Positions 17,336 through 26,463 of a stretch of DNA of 64,000 nt are shown piece by piece (positions within the stretch are counted from its first letter, which is position 1; each line of letters starts with the position of its first letter). The notes under the pieces are model-generated. The model saw only the letters and a program-made list of their open reading frames with translations, was not told the DNA's origin and did not search any database. The position numbers were made by a program, and so were the translations under genes. This stretch comes from an uncultured Hyphomicrobiales bacterium (GTDB taxonomy: Bacteria; Pseudomonadota; Alphaproteobacteria; Rhizobiales; Rhizobiaceae). The stretch covers positions 1 to 64,000 of the forward strand of contig CALTTH010000014.1 of NCBI GenBank assembly GCA_943908365.1. Direction: 5' to 3'.

Positions 17336-18462
17336 TGGTGCTCGACGACGTACAGGAACAGATCCGCGAGACGGCGCGCGAGTTTTCCGTCAATCGACTG
17401 GCCGCCGGCGCTGCCGCGCGGGATCGCGATCATACTTTCCCCCGGCAAGAGCTGACGGAGATGGGAGAACTTGGATTTCTCGGCATGCTCGTGACGGAAG
17501 ATTATGGCGGCTCGCAAACCGGCACGGTCGCCTATGCGCTGGCATTGGAAGAAATCGCCGCGGCAGATGGAGCATGCTCGACGATCGTATCTGTTCACTC
17601 CTCCGTCGGCTGCGTGCCGATCTTGCGTTTTGGCACTGAGGAGCAGAAGTCTCGCTTTCTTCCGAAAATGGCATCCGGCACGTGGATCGGCGGCTTCGCC
17701 CTGACGGAAGCGCATGCCGGATCAGATGCATCCGCGTTGCGCAGCCGCGCGCGGCTTGATGGCGATCATTACGTTATCGACGGTTCGAAACAATTCATCA
17801 CCTCCGGCAAAAACGGCAATGTCATCATCGTGTTTGCGGTCACCGATCCGGAGGCTGGCAAGAAGGGCATATCTGCCTTCATCGTGCCAACCGACACACC
17901 GGGCTACAATGTCGTTTCCGTCGAGCACAAGATGGGCCTCCATGGTTCCGATACTTGCGCGCTGGCATTCGACGGAATGCGTGTCCCCGTCGAAAACCGG
18001 CTGGGTGGCGAGGGCGATGGCTATCGGATTGCGCTCGCCAATCTCGAGGGTGGGCGCATTGGGATTGCGGCCCAGGCGGTGGGCATGGCGCGTGCGGCGT
18101 TTGAAGCCGCGACGGCCTATGCCAAGGAGCGCCAGAGTTTTGGCAAACCAATCATCGAGCATCAGGCTGTGGGCTTCAGCCTGGCGGACATGGCAACGCA
18201 GATCGAGGCGGCGCGCCAGCTCGTGCTGCACGCGGCCAGCCTGCGGGACGCCGGACGGCCATGCCTGACGGAAGCCTCCATGGCCAAGTTGTTTGCTTCG
18301 GAAATGGCAGAGAAAGTCTGTTCCGCCGCAATTCAGGTGCATGGCGGTTATGGCTATCTTGCAGACTATCCTGTCGAGAGGATTTACCGAGATGTGCGTA
18401 TTTGCCAGATTTACGAAGGCACCAGCGAGGTGCAGCGCCTGGTCATCGCAAGACAGCTCTAG
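17335..18462 (+). CDS. Acyl-CoA dehydrogenase (short/branched-chain; isobutyryl-CoA type)
   Basis: A 375-residue FAD-dependent acyl-CoA dehydrogenase with the usual three parts: helical N-terminal domain, beta domain (FALTEAHAGSDASAL near residue 122) and a C-terminal helical domain with the catalytic Glu361 in QIYEGTSEVQRLVI. It forms the 2,3-double bond in isobutyryl-CoA or 2-methylbutyryl-CoA. The assignment to branched substrates rests on its neighbours, 3-hydroxyisobutyryl-CoA hydrolase and mmsB. Translation is coupled to the upstream thiolase (TGATG), so the frameshift there may lower its expression. Confidence 0.88.
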   Translation: MVLDDVQEQIRETAREFSVNRLAAGAAARDRDHTFPRQELTEMGELGFLGMLVTEDYGGSQTGTVAYALALEEIAAADGACSTIVSVHSSVGCVPILRFGTEEQKSRFLPKMASGTWIGGFALTEAHAGSDASALRSRARLDGDHYVIDGSKQFITSGKNGNVIIVFAVTDPEAGKKGISAFIVPTDTPGYNVVSVEHKMGLHGSDTCALAFDGMRVPVENRLGGEGDGYRIALANLEGGRIGIAAQAVGMARAAFEAATAYAKERQSFGKPIIEHQAVGFSLADMATQIEAARQLVLHAASLRDAGRPCLTEASMAKLFASEMAEKVCSAAIQVHGGYGYLADYPVERIYRDVRICQIYEGTSEVQRLVIARQL

Positions 18463-18504
18463 AGCCTCTGAGATCGGTCCGCCTGCATGAAAAGGGAGAG
18501 CGCT

Positions 18505-19278
18505 ATGTCAGAATGTATCGAGATCAGCCGGGAGGGCCGTGTTGCTCTGATGAGGCTCAATCGTCCGGCGCAGCTCAACGCGTTGAATTCGCAGCTTGCA
18601 CGCGACATGGTTTGCGCAGTGGAAGAACTCGAATCCGACAAGGGCGTCGGGGCAATGGTCGTCACCGGCTCGGACAGAGCGTTCGCGGCGGGAGCAGACA
18701 TCGCAGAAATGGCGGACAAGAGCGCACAGCAGATGATCGAGGAGGATTTCTTTGCGATCTGGGATCGCTTCGCGCGTAGTCGGTTGCCGAAGATTGCCGC
18801 CGTAAACGGTTATGCGTTGGGTGGCGGATGTGAGTTGATGATGATGTGCGATTTTGCCATCGCGGGCGAAAGCGCGAAGTTCGGTCAACCCGAAATCAAG
18901 CTCGGCGTCATTGCAGGCATGGGTGGAACGCAGCGCATGACGAAGCAGATCGGCCGGGCGTTGTCGATGGATCTGCATTTGACCGGACGCATGATGGGAG
19001 CGGACGAGGCCCTGCGTGCTGGTCTCATTGCGCGCGTCGTCCCCGACGCCGATGTGGTGCCGACTGCCATGGCTGCTGCCGCTCAGATAGCGGACTATTC
19101 GCGTTCTGCGGTGCGTCTTGTAAGAGCGACCGTGATGAAGGCCGAAGAGCTATCGCTGCATGAGGGCATTCTTTACGAGCGCGCCATGTTTCATCGCCTG
19201 TTCGGTACGCCTGATCAGCGCGAAGGCATGGCCGCATTCATCGAGAAGCGCAAACCCAATTTTCAAAGGGAGCAGTAG
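18505..19278 (+). CDS. Enoyl-CoA hydratase
   Basis: A 257-residue crotonase-family hydratase. The oxyanion segment is AFAAGADIAEM (about residue 62), and the two catalytic Glu positions are in GYALGGGCELMM (about 106) and QPEIKLGVIAGMGGTQR (about 130). It hydrates methacrylyl-CoA or tiglyl-CoA. The ATG at 18505 is chosen over the one at 18487 because GGGAGAG stands just before it and the protein then starts like the family (MSECIEISREGRVAL). It sits between the dehydrogenase and the 3-hydroxyisobutyryl-CoA hydrolase, one base from the latter. Confidence 0.88.
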   Translation: MSECIEISREGRVALMRLNRPAQLNALNSQLARDMVCAVEELESDKGVGAMVVTGSDRAFAAGADIAEMADKSAQQMIEEDFFAIWDRFARSRLPKIAAVNGYALGGGCELMMMCDFAIAGESAKFGQPEIKLGVIAGMGGTQRMTKQIGRALSMDLHLTGRMMGADEALRAGLIARVVPDADVVPTAMAAAAQIADYSRSAVRLVRATVMKAEELSLHEGILYERAMFHRLFGTPDQREGMAAFIEKRKPNFQREQ

Positions 19279-19279
19279 C

Positions 19280-20356
19280 ATGTCCGGAGAGACCCCAACG
19301 GGCATTACATCCAATGAGACGGTTGTCGTCAGTCTGGACGGCGCGTTGGGACGCATCCATCTCAACCGACCCGAAGCGCTCAACAGCCTTAATCTCGATA
19401 TGGTCCGTAAGATCTCAGACGCGATTGACGCGCTGGAGAGCAAGCCCGGGGTTCGCGCGATCGCCCTGACTGGGGAGGGACGGGCCTTGTGCGCAGGCGG
19501 CGACATCAAGATGATTTGGCAAGTGGGTCGAACCGTGCCGCAAGAGGCTCTCGCGTTCTGGGCAGAGGAGTATCGCCTGAACGCCAGGATCAGCCACCTG
19601 CGCAAGCCCTGGCTGGCTGTCATGGACGGCATCTGCATGGGCGGTGGCGTTGGCTTGTCGGTTCATGGCAGCCATCGTATCGTCACGGAGAAAACGCGCT
19701 TTGCGATGCCGGAAACCGGTATCGGCTATTTCCCCGATGTGGGCGGCACCTGGGCACTGTCGCGCGCGCCGCAATACCTCGGCTTCTGGATCGGTCTTAC
19801 CGGCGCGACGATCGGTGCCGCAGATACGATTGCTGCCGGTCTTGCCGACGCCATGGTCCCGTCCGAAGCTCTCCCGACCCTTTTGGCTGATGTCGCATCG
19901 GGACAGACGGTGGAAAGCGCGATCAAGGCGCATGCCGGCGATCCCGGTGTTTCGATGCTGAAAGATAATGCTGTTCTGATCGACAGCGTGTTTGCTTCGG
20001 GCGACATGGAGGAAATTTTTGCCGCTCTGCAGGCGAACGGGTCAGACTTCGCGAAAAGCACCCTGGCACTGCTCGAGGCGAAATCACCTACAAGCCTGGT
20101 CTTGACCTTGCATTTGCTGCGCGCAGCGCAGAGTTCAGCCTCACTCGAAACCTGCCTCGACCGGGAATACGCCGCCGACGCGTTGATCCTCAATGGCCAT
20201 GATTTCTACGAGGGCGTGCGAGCCGCCGTCATCGACAAGGATCGCAATCCCATCTGGTCGCCCGCACGACTGGAAGAGGTCGATCAAGAGGGGCTCGTTT
20301 CCGCCATCAAGCCGCTCCCTTCGCTGTTTTCAACAGCAACTGCGGACGATCTTTGA
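19280..20356 (+). CDS. 3-hydroxyisobutyryl-CoA hydrolase
   Basis: A 358-residue crotonase-family protein, longer than hydratases, as is usual for HIBYL-CoA hydrolases. The family block PETGIGYFPDVGGTWALSR is seen near residue 138 together with ALCAGGDIKM at about 72 and GGGVGLSVHGS. It splits CoA from 3-hydroxyisobutyryl-CoA, the step peculiar to valine breakdown, and so defines the operon as a valine pathway. The start at 19280 has AAAGGGAGCAG upstream; the open frame extends back to 19160 inside the hydratase gene but has no reason to start there. Confidence 0.9.
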   Translation: MSGETPTGITSNETVVVSLDGALGRIHLNRPEALNSLNLDMVRKISDAIDALESKPGVRAIALTGEGRALCAGGDIKMIWQVGRTVPQEALAFWAEEYRLNARISHLRKPWLAVMDGICMGGGVGLSVHGSHRIVTEKTRFAMPETGIGYFPDVGGTWALSRAPQYLGFWIGLTGATIGAADTIAAGLADAMVPSEALPTLLADVASGQTVESAIKAHAGDPGVSMLKDNAVLIDSVFASGDMEEIFAALQANGSDFAKSTLALLEAKSPTSLVLTLHLLRAAQSSASLETCLDREYAADALILNGHDFYEGVRAAVIDKDRNPIWSPARLEEVDQEGLVSAIKPLPSLFSTATADDL

Positions 20357-20372
20357 GGCAAGGAGAATAGAT

Positions 20373-21275
20373 ATGGTCCAGTCGATCGCCTTTATCGGTC
20401 TCGGCAACATGGGTGCGCCGATGGCCGGAAATCTGGTCAAGGCGGGTTACACCGTCACCGGTTTTGATGTCGCTGAGGCTGCGCGCAAAAACGCAACGGA
20501 GCGAGGCGTCCGGGTGGTTGAAACCATCGGTGGGGCGGTCGGCGGAGCGGATGCCGTCATCACCATGCTTCCGAATGGCGAACTGGTGCTGGATGTCTGG
20601 AGGCAACTTGTCGGCATTCTCTTACCCGGAACGCTCGTCATCGACAGTTCGACAATCGATGTGGAAGGCGCTCGGGCCGCGCATGGATTGTTGCCCGAAT
20701 GCCTGACGATCGACGCGCCGGTTTCTGGGGGAACGGGCGGTGCCGAAGCCGGAACGCTGAGTTTCATGCTGGGTGGAGACGCCGCTGCAATCGAGGCCGC
20801 GCGTCCGGTTCTGGAACCGATGGCTGGACGCATCATCCCTTGTGGCGCTGCAGGTGCGGGCCAGGCGGCAAAGCTCTGCAACAACATGCTGCTTGGCATT
20901 TCGATGATTGGCGCGGCTGAAGCCTTCGTGCTTGGAGAGAAACTCGGTTTGCAGCATCAGGCACTCTTTGATGTGATATCCACCTCATCCGGTCAATGCT
21001 GGTCGGTCAACACCTACTGCCCGGTGCCGGGTCCCGTTCCGACCTCGCCGGCGAACCGTGATTATGCCCCCGGATTTGCAAGCGCGTTGATGCTCAAGGA
21101 CCTGCGTCTGGCAAACCAGGCCGCAACGGACTCCATGGCGATGACTCCACTCGGTGCGCATGCCCTGAAACTCTATGAGGCTTTCGTTGCGTCAGGTCAC
21201 GCCCACGAGGATTTCTCGGCGATTATTGCGCTTCTGAGAGCCGCAAGGTCAGTCGATGATGGCGAGATCGGCTGA
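20373..21275 (+). CDS. mmsB: 3-hydroxyisobutyrate dehydrogenase
   Basis: A 300-residue beta-hydroxyacid dehydrogenase: NAD motif FIGLGNMGAPMAGNL at residue 7, substrate segment DAPVSGGTGGAEAGTL near 117 and the catalytic Lys in GQAAKLCNN near 168. It oxidises 3-hydroxyisobutyrate to methylmalonate semialdehyde. The start at 20373 follows AAGGAG. It ends the operon and converges on betC. The next enzyme of the pathway, methylmalonate-semialdehyde dehydrogenase (mmsA), is not in this window. Confidence 0.9.
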   Translation: MVQSIAFIGLGNMGAPMAGNLVKAGYTVTGFDVAEAARKNATERGVRVVETIGGAVGGADAVITMLPNGELVLDVWRQLVGILLPGTLVIDSSTIDVEGARAAHGLLPECLTIDAPVSGGTGGAEAGTLSFMLGGDAAAIEAARPVLEPMAGRIIPCGAAGAGQAAKLCNNMLLGISMIGAAEAFVLGEKLGLQHQALFDVISTSSGQCWSVNTYCPVPGPVPTSPANRDYAPGFASALMLKDLRLANQAATDSMAMTPLGAHALKLYEAFVASGHAHEDFSAIIALLRAARSVDDGEIG

Positions 21276-21326
21276 TAACAGCAAGCTTGCCGGCTCTTCG
21301 GGGTAAGATTGACGCCTGGGCGTTTC

Positions 21327-22841
21327 TCACTCTCCGCGTGGATAGCGCTGGCTTTCCTCAAGCACGTTAAGATCCATGTGATTGCGCATGTATCGCTCCG
21401 AGGCTTTTTGCAGCGGCTGGTAGTCCCAAGGATAATAGGCGCCGTTGCGCAGCGCCTTGTAGACCACCCAGCGCCGTGCCTGACTTTCACGAACTGCCTC
21501 GTCAAAGGCGGGCAGTTCCCAGCGTCGGTCGATCTCTGCAGACAGTGCCGAAAGCACCCCACTAAAGGCGGGGTCGTCGGCAAGGTTGGTGCGCTCGTCG
21601 GGGTCTGTCTCCAGATCGTAAAGCAATGGCGGATCGGCGTCGCAGACCGAAAGCTTGTAGCGCCCGTCACGAAGCGCGACGAGTGGCGCAATCGAGCCTT
21701 CGGCCGCATATTCCATCGGTACGGGACCACGTGTGCCGCCCCCTGCGGCCAGGGTTGCCAGGTCCTCGCCATCCGTCCAGCGCTTCAAAGAGGTGATGTC
21801 GAGCCCGGCCAATCCGCACAGCGTCGGTGTCACATCGAGGGTCGACACAGGTGCGTCGATCCTTGCAGGTATCCAACCCGGCGATGCGATCATCAATGGT
21901 ACGCGCGCGGAGCCTTCGAAGAAGCACATCTTGAACCACAGTCCGCGATCGCCGAGCATATCGCCATGGTCGGACAAAAAGAGGATGATAGTATCCTCCT
22001 CCATCCGGGTGGCTTTCAGGACTTCGAGGATCTCGCCGACCTTCTCGTCGATGTAGGAGATGTTGGCGAAGTAGCCGCGTCTTGCACGCCTGATCTGATC
22101 AGGCGTGATGTCGAACGCCTTGTGATCGCATGCTTCCAACAGGCGTTTCGAATGCGGGTCCTGATCCTCGAAGGCGATCGCTTCCGACTGCGGGTCGAGT
22201 GCCGCACACTTCTCGTAGAGATCCCAAAACTTCCTCCGGGCAACATAAGGATCGTGCGGATGGGTGAAGCTGACCGTCAGGCACCAGGGCCGTTTATCGA
22301 GGCGGCGCGACAGATCATAGAGTTTGCGTGTGGCGTTATAGGCAACCTCGTCGTCATACTCCATCTGATTGGTGATCTCGGCAACACCCGCGCCGGTGAC
22401 GGAACCAAGATTGTGGTACCACCAGTCGATACGTTCGCCTGGCTTGGTATAATCGGGGGTCCAGCCGAAATCCGCCGGGTAGATATCGGTCGTCAGGCGT
22501 TCCTCGAAGCCGTGCAGTTGGTCGGGTCCGACGAAGTGCATTTTTCCTGAAAGGCCCGTGTAATAGCCTGCCGCCCGCAGATGATGGGCATAGGTCGGTA
22601 TGTCGGATGCGAATTCGGCAGCGTTGTCATAGACCCTTGTTCGGCTGGGCAATTGACCGGACATGAAGGAGGCACGGGCCGGCGCGCAAAGCGGACTTGC
22701 CGTATAGGTATTGGAAAAGCGGACGGACCGCTCTGCCAACGCTTTCAGATGGGGCGCGTGCAGGAAATCCGCAGGTCCGTCCGGGAAAAACGTCCCGTTG
22801 AACTGGTCGGCCATCAGGATGAGGATATTGGGACGGGCCAT
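21327..22841 (-). CDS. betC: Choline-sulfatase
   Basis: A 504-residue sulfatase close in size to S. meliloti BetC (512). The formylglycine-forming motif is C52-APA-R56 inside SPLCAPARASFMSG, the N-terminal metal-binding NILILMADQ is present, and further metal ligands lie in LSDHGDMLGDRG. It hydrolyses choline-O-sulfate to choline and sulfate, feeding glycine betaine synthesis or catabolism. The ATG at 22841 gives the family N-terminus. It lies 16 bases behind choX in the same direction. betA and betB are not in the window. Confidence 0.9.
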   Translation of the reverse strand: MARPNILILMADQFNGTFFPDGPADFLHAPHLKALAERSVRFSNTYTASPLCAPARASFMSGQLPSRTRVYDNAAEFASDIPTYAHHLRAAGYYTGLSGKMHFVGPDQLHGFEERLTTDIYPADFGWTPDYTKPGERIDWWYHNLGSVTGAGVAEITNQMEYDDEVAYNATRKLYDLSRRLDKRPWCLTVSFTHPHDPYVARRKFWDLYEKCAALDPQSEAIAFEDQDPHSKRLLEACDHKAFDITPDQIRRARRGYFANISYIDEKVGEILEVLKATRMEEDTIILFLSDHGDMLGDRGLWFKMCFFEGSARVPLMIASPGWIPARIDAPVSTLDVTPTLCGLAGLDITSLKRWTDGEDLATLAAGGGTRGPVPMEYAAEGSIAPLVALRDGRYKLSVCDADPPLLYDLETDPDERTNLADDPAFSGVLSALSAEIDRRWELPAFDEAVRESQARRWVVYKALRNGAYYPWDYQPLQKASERYMRNHMDLNVLEESQRYPRGE

Positions 22842-22857
22842 GTCGGTATTTCCGGCG

Positions 22858-23811
22858 TCAGAGCCCAGGCTTTGCCTTGACCGCGGCATCGCCCGGCTTG
22901 CCATCCAATGTCGTCACCCCTTGCAGCCAGTCGTCAATTGATTTCGGGTTTGCCTTCAACCAAGCCGTGGCCGCCGCTTTGGAGTCCTCGCCACCGAGAA
23001 TTAAGCCCATCAGGCTGTTTTCCATGTCGATGTTGAACGTCAAGTTTTTGAACAGCTTCGCTGCATTCGGGCACTGCTGAGGCCAGCCGGTGCGCGCCAG
23101 CGTGTAGACTTCCGCGCCGCCGAAATTCGGACCAAAATAGGCGTCGCCGCCGGAAAGATAGGTGATGTCGATCTTCTTGTTCATCGGATGCGGAGCCCAG
23201 GCGAGGAAGACAACGGCTTTCTTGTCGCGACCTGCTCGCTCCACCTGCGCCAGCATGGCCTGCTCGCCGGATTCCACCAATTGCCAGCCTTTGAGACCGA
23301 AATCGTTGGCATCGATGATTTTCTGAATGTTCTGGTTCGCAGGCGCGCCCGGCTCGATGCCGTAGATCTTGCTTTCGAACTCGTCCGCATGCTTGGAGAG
23401 ATCGGCGAAATCCTTCACGCCCTTCTCCGCCACATAGGCTGGCACCGCCAGCGTGAACTTGGCGCCTTCAAGATTTTTCGTTATCACTTCGGCTGCCTTG
23501 GCGGCCTTCAGGTCATCGACGAAGGATTTCTGCGCTGGCATCCAGTTGCCAAGGAAGACGTCGATCTCGCCATTTTTCATCGCCTGATAGCCGATCGGAA
23601 CCGACAGGGTTTTCACGTCCGCCTCATAGCCCAGCGCATCGAGCAGAACGGACGCGACACCATTCGTCGCGGTGATGTCAGTCCAACCCGGATCACTCAG
23701 GCGGACCATCTTGCAGGACGCATCGTCGGCGGCTTGAAGTGGAGTTGAGAAGGCTGCCACCGATAAAAACAGACCAGCGGCTAGGCGATGCAGGCGATAA
23801 TCGATTTTCAT
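22858..23811 (-). CDS. choX: Choline ABC transporter substrate-binding protein
   Basis: A 317-residue periplasmic protein with a signal peptide (residues 1-27, ending SVAAFSTPLQAAD) and an OpuAC-type glycine-betaine/choline-binding fold (VRLSDPGWTDITATNGVAS, GNWMPAQ, FLAWAPHPMN), rich in the Trp and Tyr residues that cage the choline ammonium group. It is the first gene of the choX-betC pair and is divergent from a LysR regulator. The permease and ATPase genes (choW, choV) that normally accompany choX are absent here, so it must work with a membrane complex encoded elsewhere. Confidence 0.88.
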   Translation of the reverse strand: MKIDYRLHRLAAGLFLSVAAFSTPLQAADDASCKMVRLSDPGWTDITATNGVASVLLDALGYEADVKTLSVPIGYQAMKNGEIDVFLGNWMPAQKSFVDDLKAAKAAEVITKNLEGAKFTLAVPAYVAEKGVKDFADLSKHADEFESKIYGIEPGAPANQNIQKIIDANDFGLKGWQLVESGEQAMLAQVERAGRDKKAVVFLAWAPHPMNKKIDITYLSGGDAYFGPNFGGAEVYTLARTGWPQQCPNAAKLFKNLTFNIDMENSLMGLILGGEDSKAAATAWLKANPKSIDDWLQGVTTLDGKPGDAAVKAKPGL

Positions 23812-23904
23812 TGTGGTTCCCCTTTATTAGTTTCGCTTATTGAACGCAGCATTGTTTTTGCCTGTAAACCAGGTATTTTTCGATAGTTGGCATAAGGAGT
23901 TTTA

Positions 23905-24798
23905 ATGGCAGAGCGACCGCTTGATCTTAGCTGGATGCGCATCTTCACCGAGGTGGCTCGTCGCGGCAGTCTGACGGCAGCGGCTGCATCGCTCAAGCTG
24001 ACCCAGCCGGCTGTCAGCTACCAGATACGCAGGCTTGAGGATGAGCTTGGCGTTGCCCTGATCCGCCGCAAACATCGTGGGATAGAACTCACGGCAGAAG
24101 GGCAGCGGCTTTTCGAGGTTGTATCGCGCAGTGTCGACGCCATCGACCTTGTGGCACAACAGCTTCGCAAAACTGACGAGCGCCAGACGATCCGCCTGCA
24201 CACGGACTATGCGTTTTCGTCACTGTGGTTGATCCCGCGCATGCACGGCTTTCGTCTCCTCAATCCCGATATCAATATACAGATCGTCGCAACACAGGAC
24301 CCGCTGGGGCAGGGTAAGCACGACAGCGACGTGATGATCATCTTCGGGACAAAGCAGGATGCGGCCGAAGGAGCGGTCCTGCTGCTTTCTGAAAAGGTCA
24401 CTCCGGTGTGTGCACCCTCCATGCTGGTAGGATCGGCTCCTGCAGGCATCGAAGAGTTCTCCAAACGTAAGCTCATTCATCTCGAAAACAATTCTCAAAC
24501 GCATTGGTACGATTGGGACGACTACCTGACCCAATTCGGCGTGGAACGGGCACCCGAACACGGCGGCGGCGACATCAGCTTCAATAACTACGCGATGGTC
24601 GTGCAGGCAAGCATCTGCGAACAGGGTTTCGCGCTCGGCTGGGCGGGATTGATCGATCCTTTGCTAGAGGCGGGTGTACTGATAACCGCGGGTCCGAGCC
24701 TCGCTGCGCCGGATCGCGGCTATTGGTTGATGCGACCCAGGAGCAAAGACGTGGCGGTGGGTAAGCTAATCGGGTGGCTTATAGGCGAGCGGCACTGA
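23905..24798 (+). CDS. LysR-family regulator of choline-sulfate use
   Basis: A 297-residue LysR regulator with helix-turn-helix at residues 10-65 (GSLTAAAASLKLTQPAVSYQ) and an effector domain behind it. It is divergent from choX-betC with 93 bases between, and such LysR genes regularly accompany betC in rhizobia, so it very likely senses choline or choline sulfate and controls that pair. The start follows AAGGAG. It converges on the emrB gene. Confidence 0.85.
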   Translation: MAERPLDLSWMRIFTEVARRGSLTAAAASLKLTQPAVSYQIRRLEDELGVALIRRKHRGIELTAEGQRLFEVVSRSVDAIDLVAQQLRKTDERQTIRLHTDYAFSSLWLIPRMHGFRLLNPDINIQIVATQDPLGQGKHDSDVMIIFGTKQDAAEGAVLLLSEKVTPVCAPSMLVGSAPAGIEEFSKRKLIHLENNSQTHWYDWDDYLTQFGVERAPEHGGGDISFNNYAMVVQASICEQGFALGWAGLIDPLLEAGVLITAGPSLAAPDRGYWLMRPRSKDVAVGKLIGWLIGERH

Positions 24799-24828
24799 AA
24801 TCTTTGATGAAGCTTGTAGAAGAATGGC

Positions 24829-26436
24829 TCAATGCATTCCGCCACCACCCGCTTTCGGATTGACGTTGCGCAGGATCAATGCCAGCGGAACCGCGAGGAT
24901 GGAAATGACCGCCAGGACGAAAAACACATCGATATAGGCAAGGAAGCTGGCCTGTACTCCGACCTGCTGACCGAGGAGCGCCATGGCCTGGTTTTGCGCG
25001 TCCGTTACAGAGGAGCCGCGCTCTGCGAAGAAGCCCTGCAGGTTCTGCATGGTTTGATGATAGGCCGGATTCGCTGGATTGATGTGTTCGACCAACCTGC
25101 TCTGGTGCCATTGTTCGCGGTGGGCCAGTACGTTGGAGGCAATTGAGACGCCGATCGAGCCGCCGGTGTTTCGGGCTGCGTTGATGAGGGCGGACGCCTG
25201 GTCGGTCTGGTCGGGTCGCAAACCGTCGTAAGAAGCGGCGGTTATCGGGATGAAGATCAGCGGCAGTCCGAGACCCAGAATGCAACGGGACCAGACGAAG
25301 AAGCTGAAATCCGCATCGGGACTAAGACGGGTTAGATCATACATGGACAGTGCAACCACGGTTGCGCCGACGGCGATCAGATATTTCGGCTGGATGCGGG
25401 ACGTCAACTGGCCTGCCATGAACATCATGAACATGGTCACCAGGCCGCCTGGGGAGAGCGCCAGACCCGCCCAGGTGGCGGTGTAGCCATAATTTTCCTG
25501 CAGCACCTGCGGCACGAACTGGGTGGTGGCGATGAGGATGGCGCCGATTGCCAGCATCACGATCATGCAAGAGCCGAACTGCCGCGTTGCGATGAGACGC
25601 ACATCAAGTACCGGGTTCTTGGCTGACAGCAGCCAGGGAATCGAGGCCGCCAAAGCGGCAAGGCAGATCATGGCTGTGACGATGATAAAGGTCGAGTCGA
25701 ACCAATCCTCGATCTGGCCGCGGTCGAGCATGAGTTCCAGCGATCCGAGGAACGTCGCAACCAGCAAGAAACCGATAATATCGAAACGGATGCCGCGTTG
25801 GCGCATCTCTTCGCGCTTTTTCTTCTGCTCCTCGGAATCATTGACCAGGAAATAGACGAGCAGGAAGGCAAAAATGCCGACAGGGCCGTTGATCAGGAAA
25901 CACCAATGCCAAGAGAGATTGTCGGACAGCCAACCGCCAAGTGTCGGGCCGACGACGGGTGCGACCACCACGGCGATACCGAAAATCGCGAAGGCCTGGC
26001 CGCGTTTTGCCGGAGGAAAAGCATCGGTGAGGATCGATTGCGACACCGGCACCATGCCGCCGCCGGCAAAGCCCTGGATCATGCGGAAGACGAGAAGCGA
26101 CGGCAGATCCCATGCCAGTCCGCACATGACAGAGGCGACCGTGAACATCGCAAGGCAGACGAGGTAAAATCGCTTGCGACCATAACGCTGGGCAATGAAG
26201 CTCGAAGCGATCAGCGCGATGGCGTTGGAGACGAGATAAGTAGTGACGACCCATGAGGCTTCGTCGGAACTGACTCCCAGCCCGCCGGAAATATAGCGCA
26301 GCGCGACATTGGCAATGGTGGTGTCGAGCACCTCCATGAATACGGCGAGCGCTACGACGACCGCCACCAACCACGGATTGGTGCTGCGGCCACTCGCCAT
26401 TGCGCCGGTTCCGCCTGTCGCTGTCGCGGTTGCCAT
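24829..26436 (-). CDS. emrB: DHA2-family multidrug efflux permease (EmrB type)
   Basis: A 535-residue major facilitator of the 14-helix DHA2 group, with the family motif LDTTIANVALRYISGGLGVSSDEASWVVTTYLV in its first helices and a second motif VGPTLGGWLSD. It exports drugs or other hydrophobic compounds by proton antiport, handing them to the EmrA-type adaptor encoded just upstream (27 bases apart). No outer membrane channel gene or local regulator is seen. Confidence 0.88.
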   Translation of the reverse strand: MATATATGGTGAMASGRSTNPWLVAVVVALAVFMEVLDTTIANVALRYISGGLGVSSDEASWVVTTYLVSNAIALIASSFIAQRYGRKRFYLVCLAMFTVASVMCGLAWDLPSLLVFRMIQGFAGGGMVPVSQSILTDAFPPAKRGQAFAIFGIAVVVAPVVGPTLGGWLSDNLSWHWCFLINGPVGIFAFLLVYFLVNDSEEQKKKREEMRQRGIRFDIIGFLLVATFLGSLELMLDRGQIEDWFDSTFIIVTAMICLAALAASIPWLLSAKNPVLDVRLIATRQFGSCMIVMLAIGAILIATTQFVPQVLQENYGYTATWAGLALSPGGLVTMFMMFMAGQLTSRIQPKYLIAVGATVVALSMYDLTRLSPDADFSFFVWSRCILGLGLPLIFIPITAASYDGLRPDQTDQASALINAARNTGGSIGVSIASNVLAHREQWHQSRLVEHINPANPAYHQTMQNLQGFFAERGSSVTDAQNQAMALLGQQVGVQASFLAYIDVFFVLAVISILAVPLALILRNVNPKAGGGGMH

Positions 26437-26463
26437 ATCCGGTCCTCGATCCTGATGTCTGGA

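Noticed and set aside
21276..21326. Terminator between mmsB and betC
   Set aside because: Only a 4-bp stem (ACGC/GCGT) with a short T run; too weak to call.
21309..22550. 413-codon plus-strand open frame opposite betC
   Set aside because: Shadow of the choline-sulfatase gene; Cys/Arg-rich with no recognisable fold.
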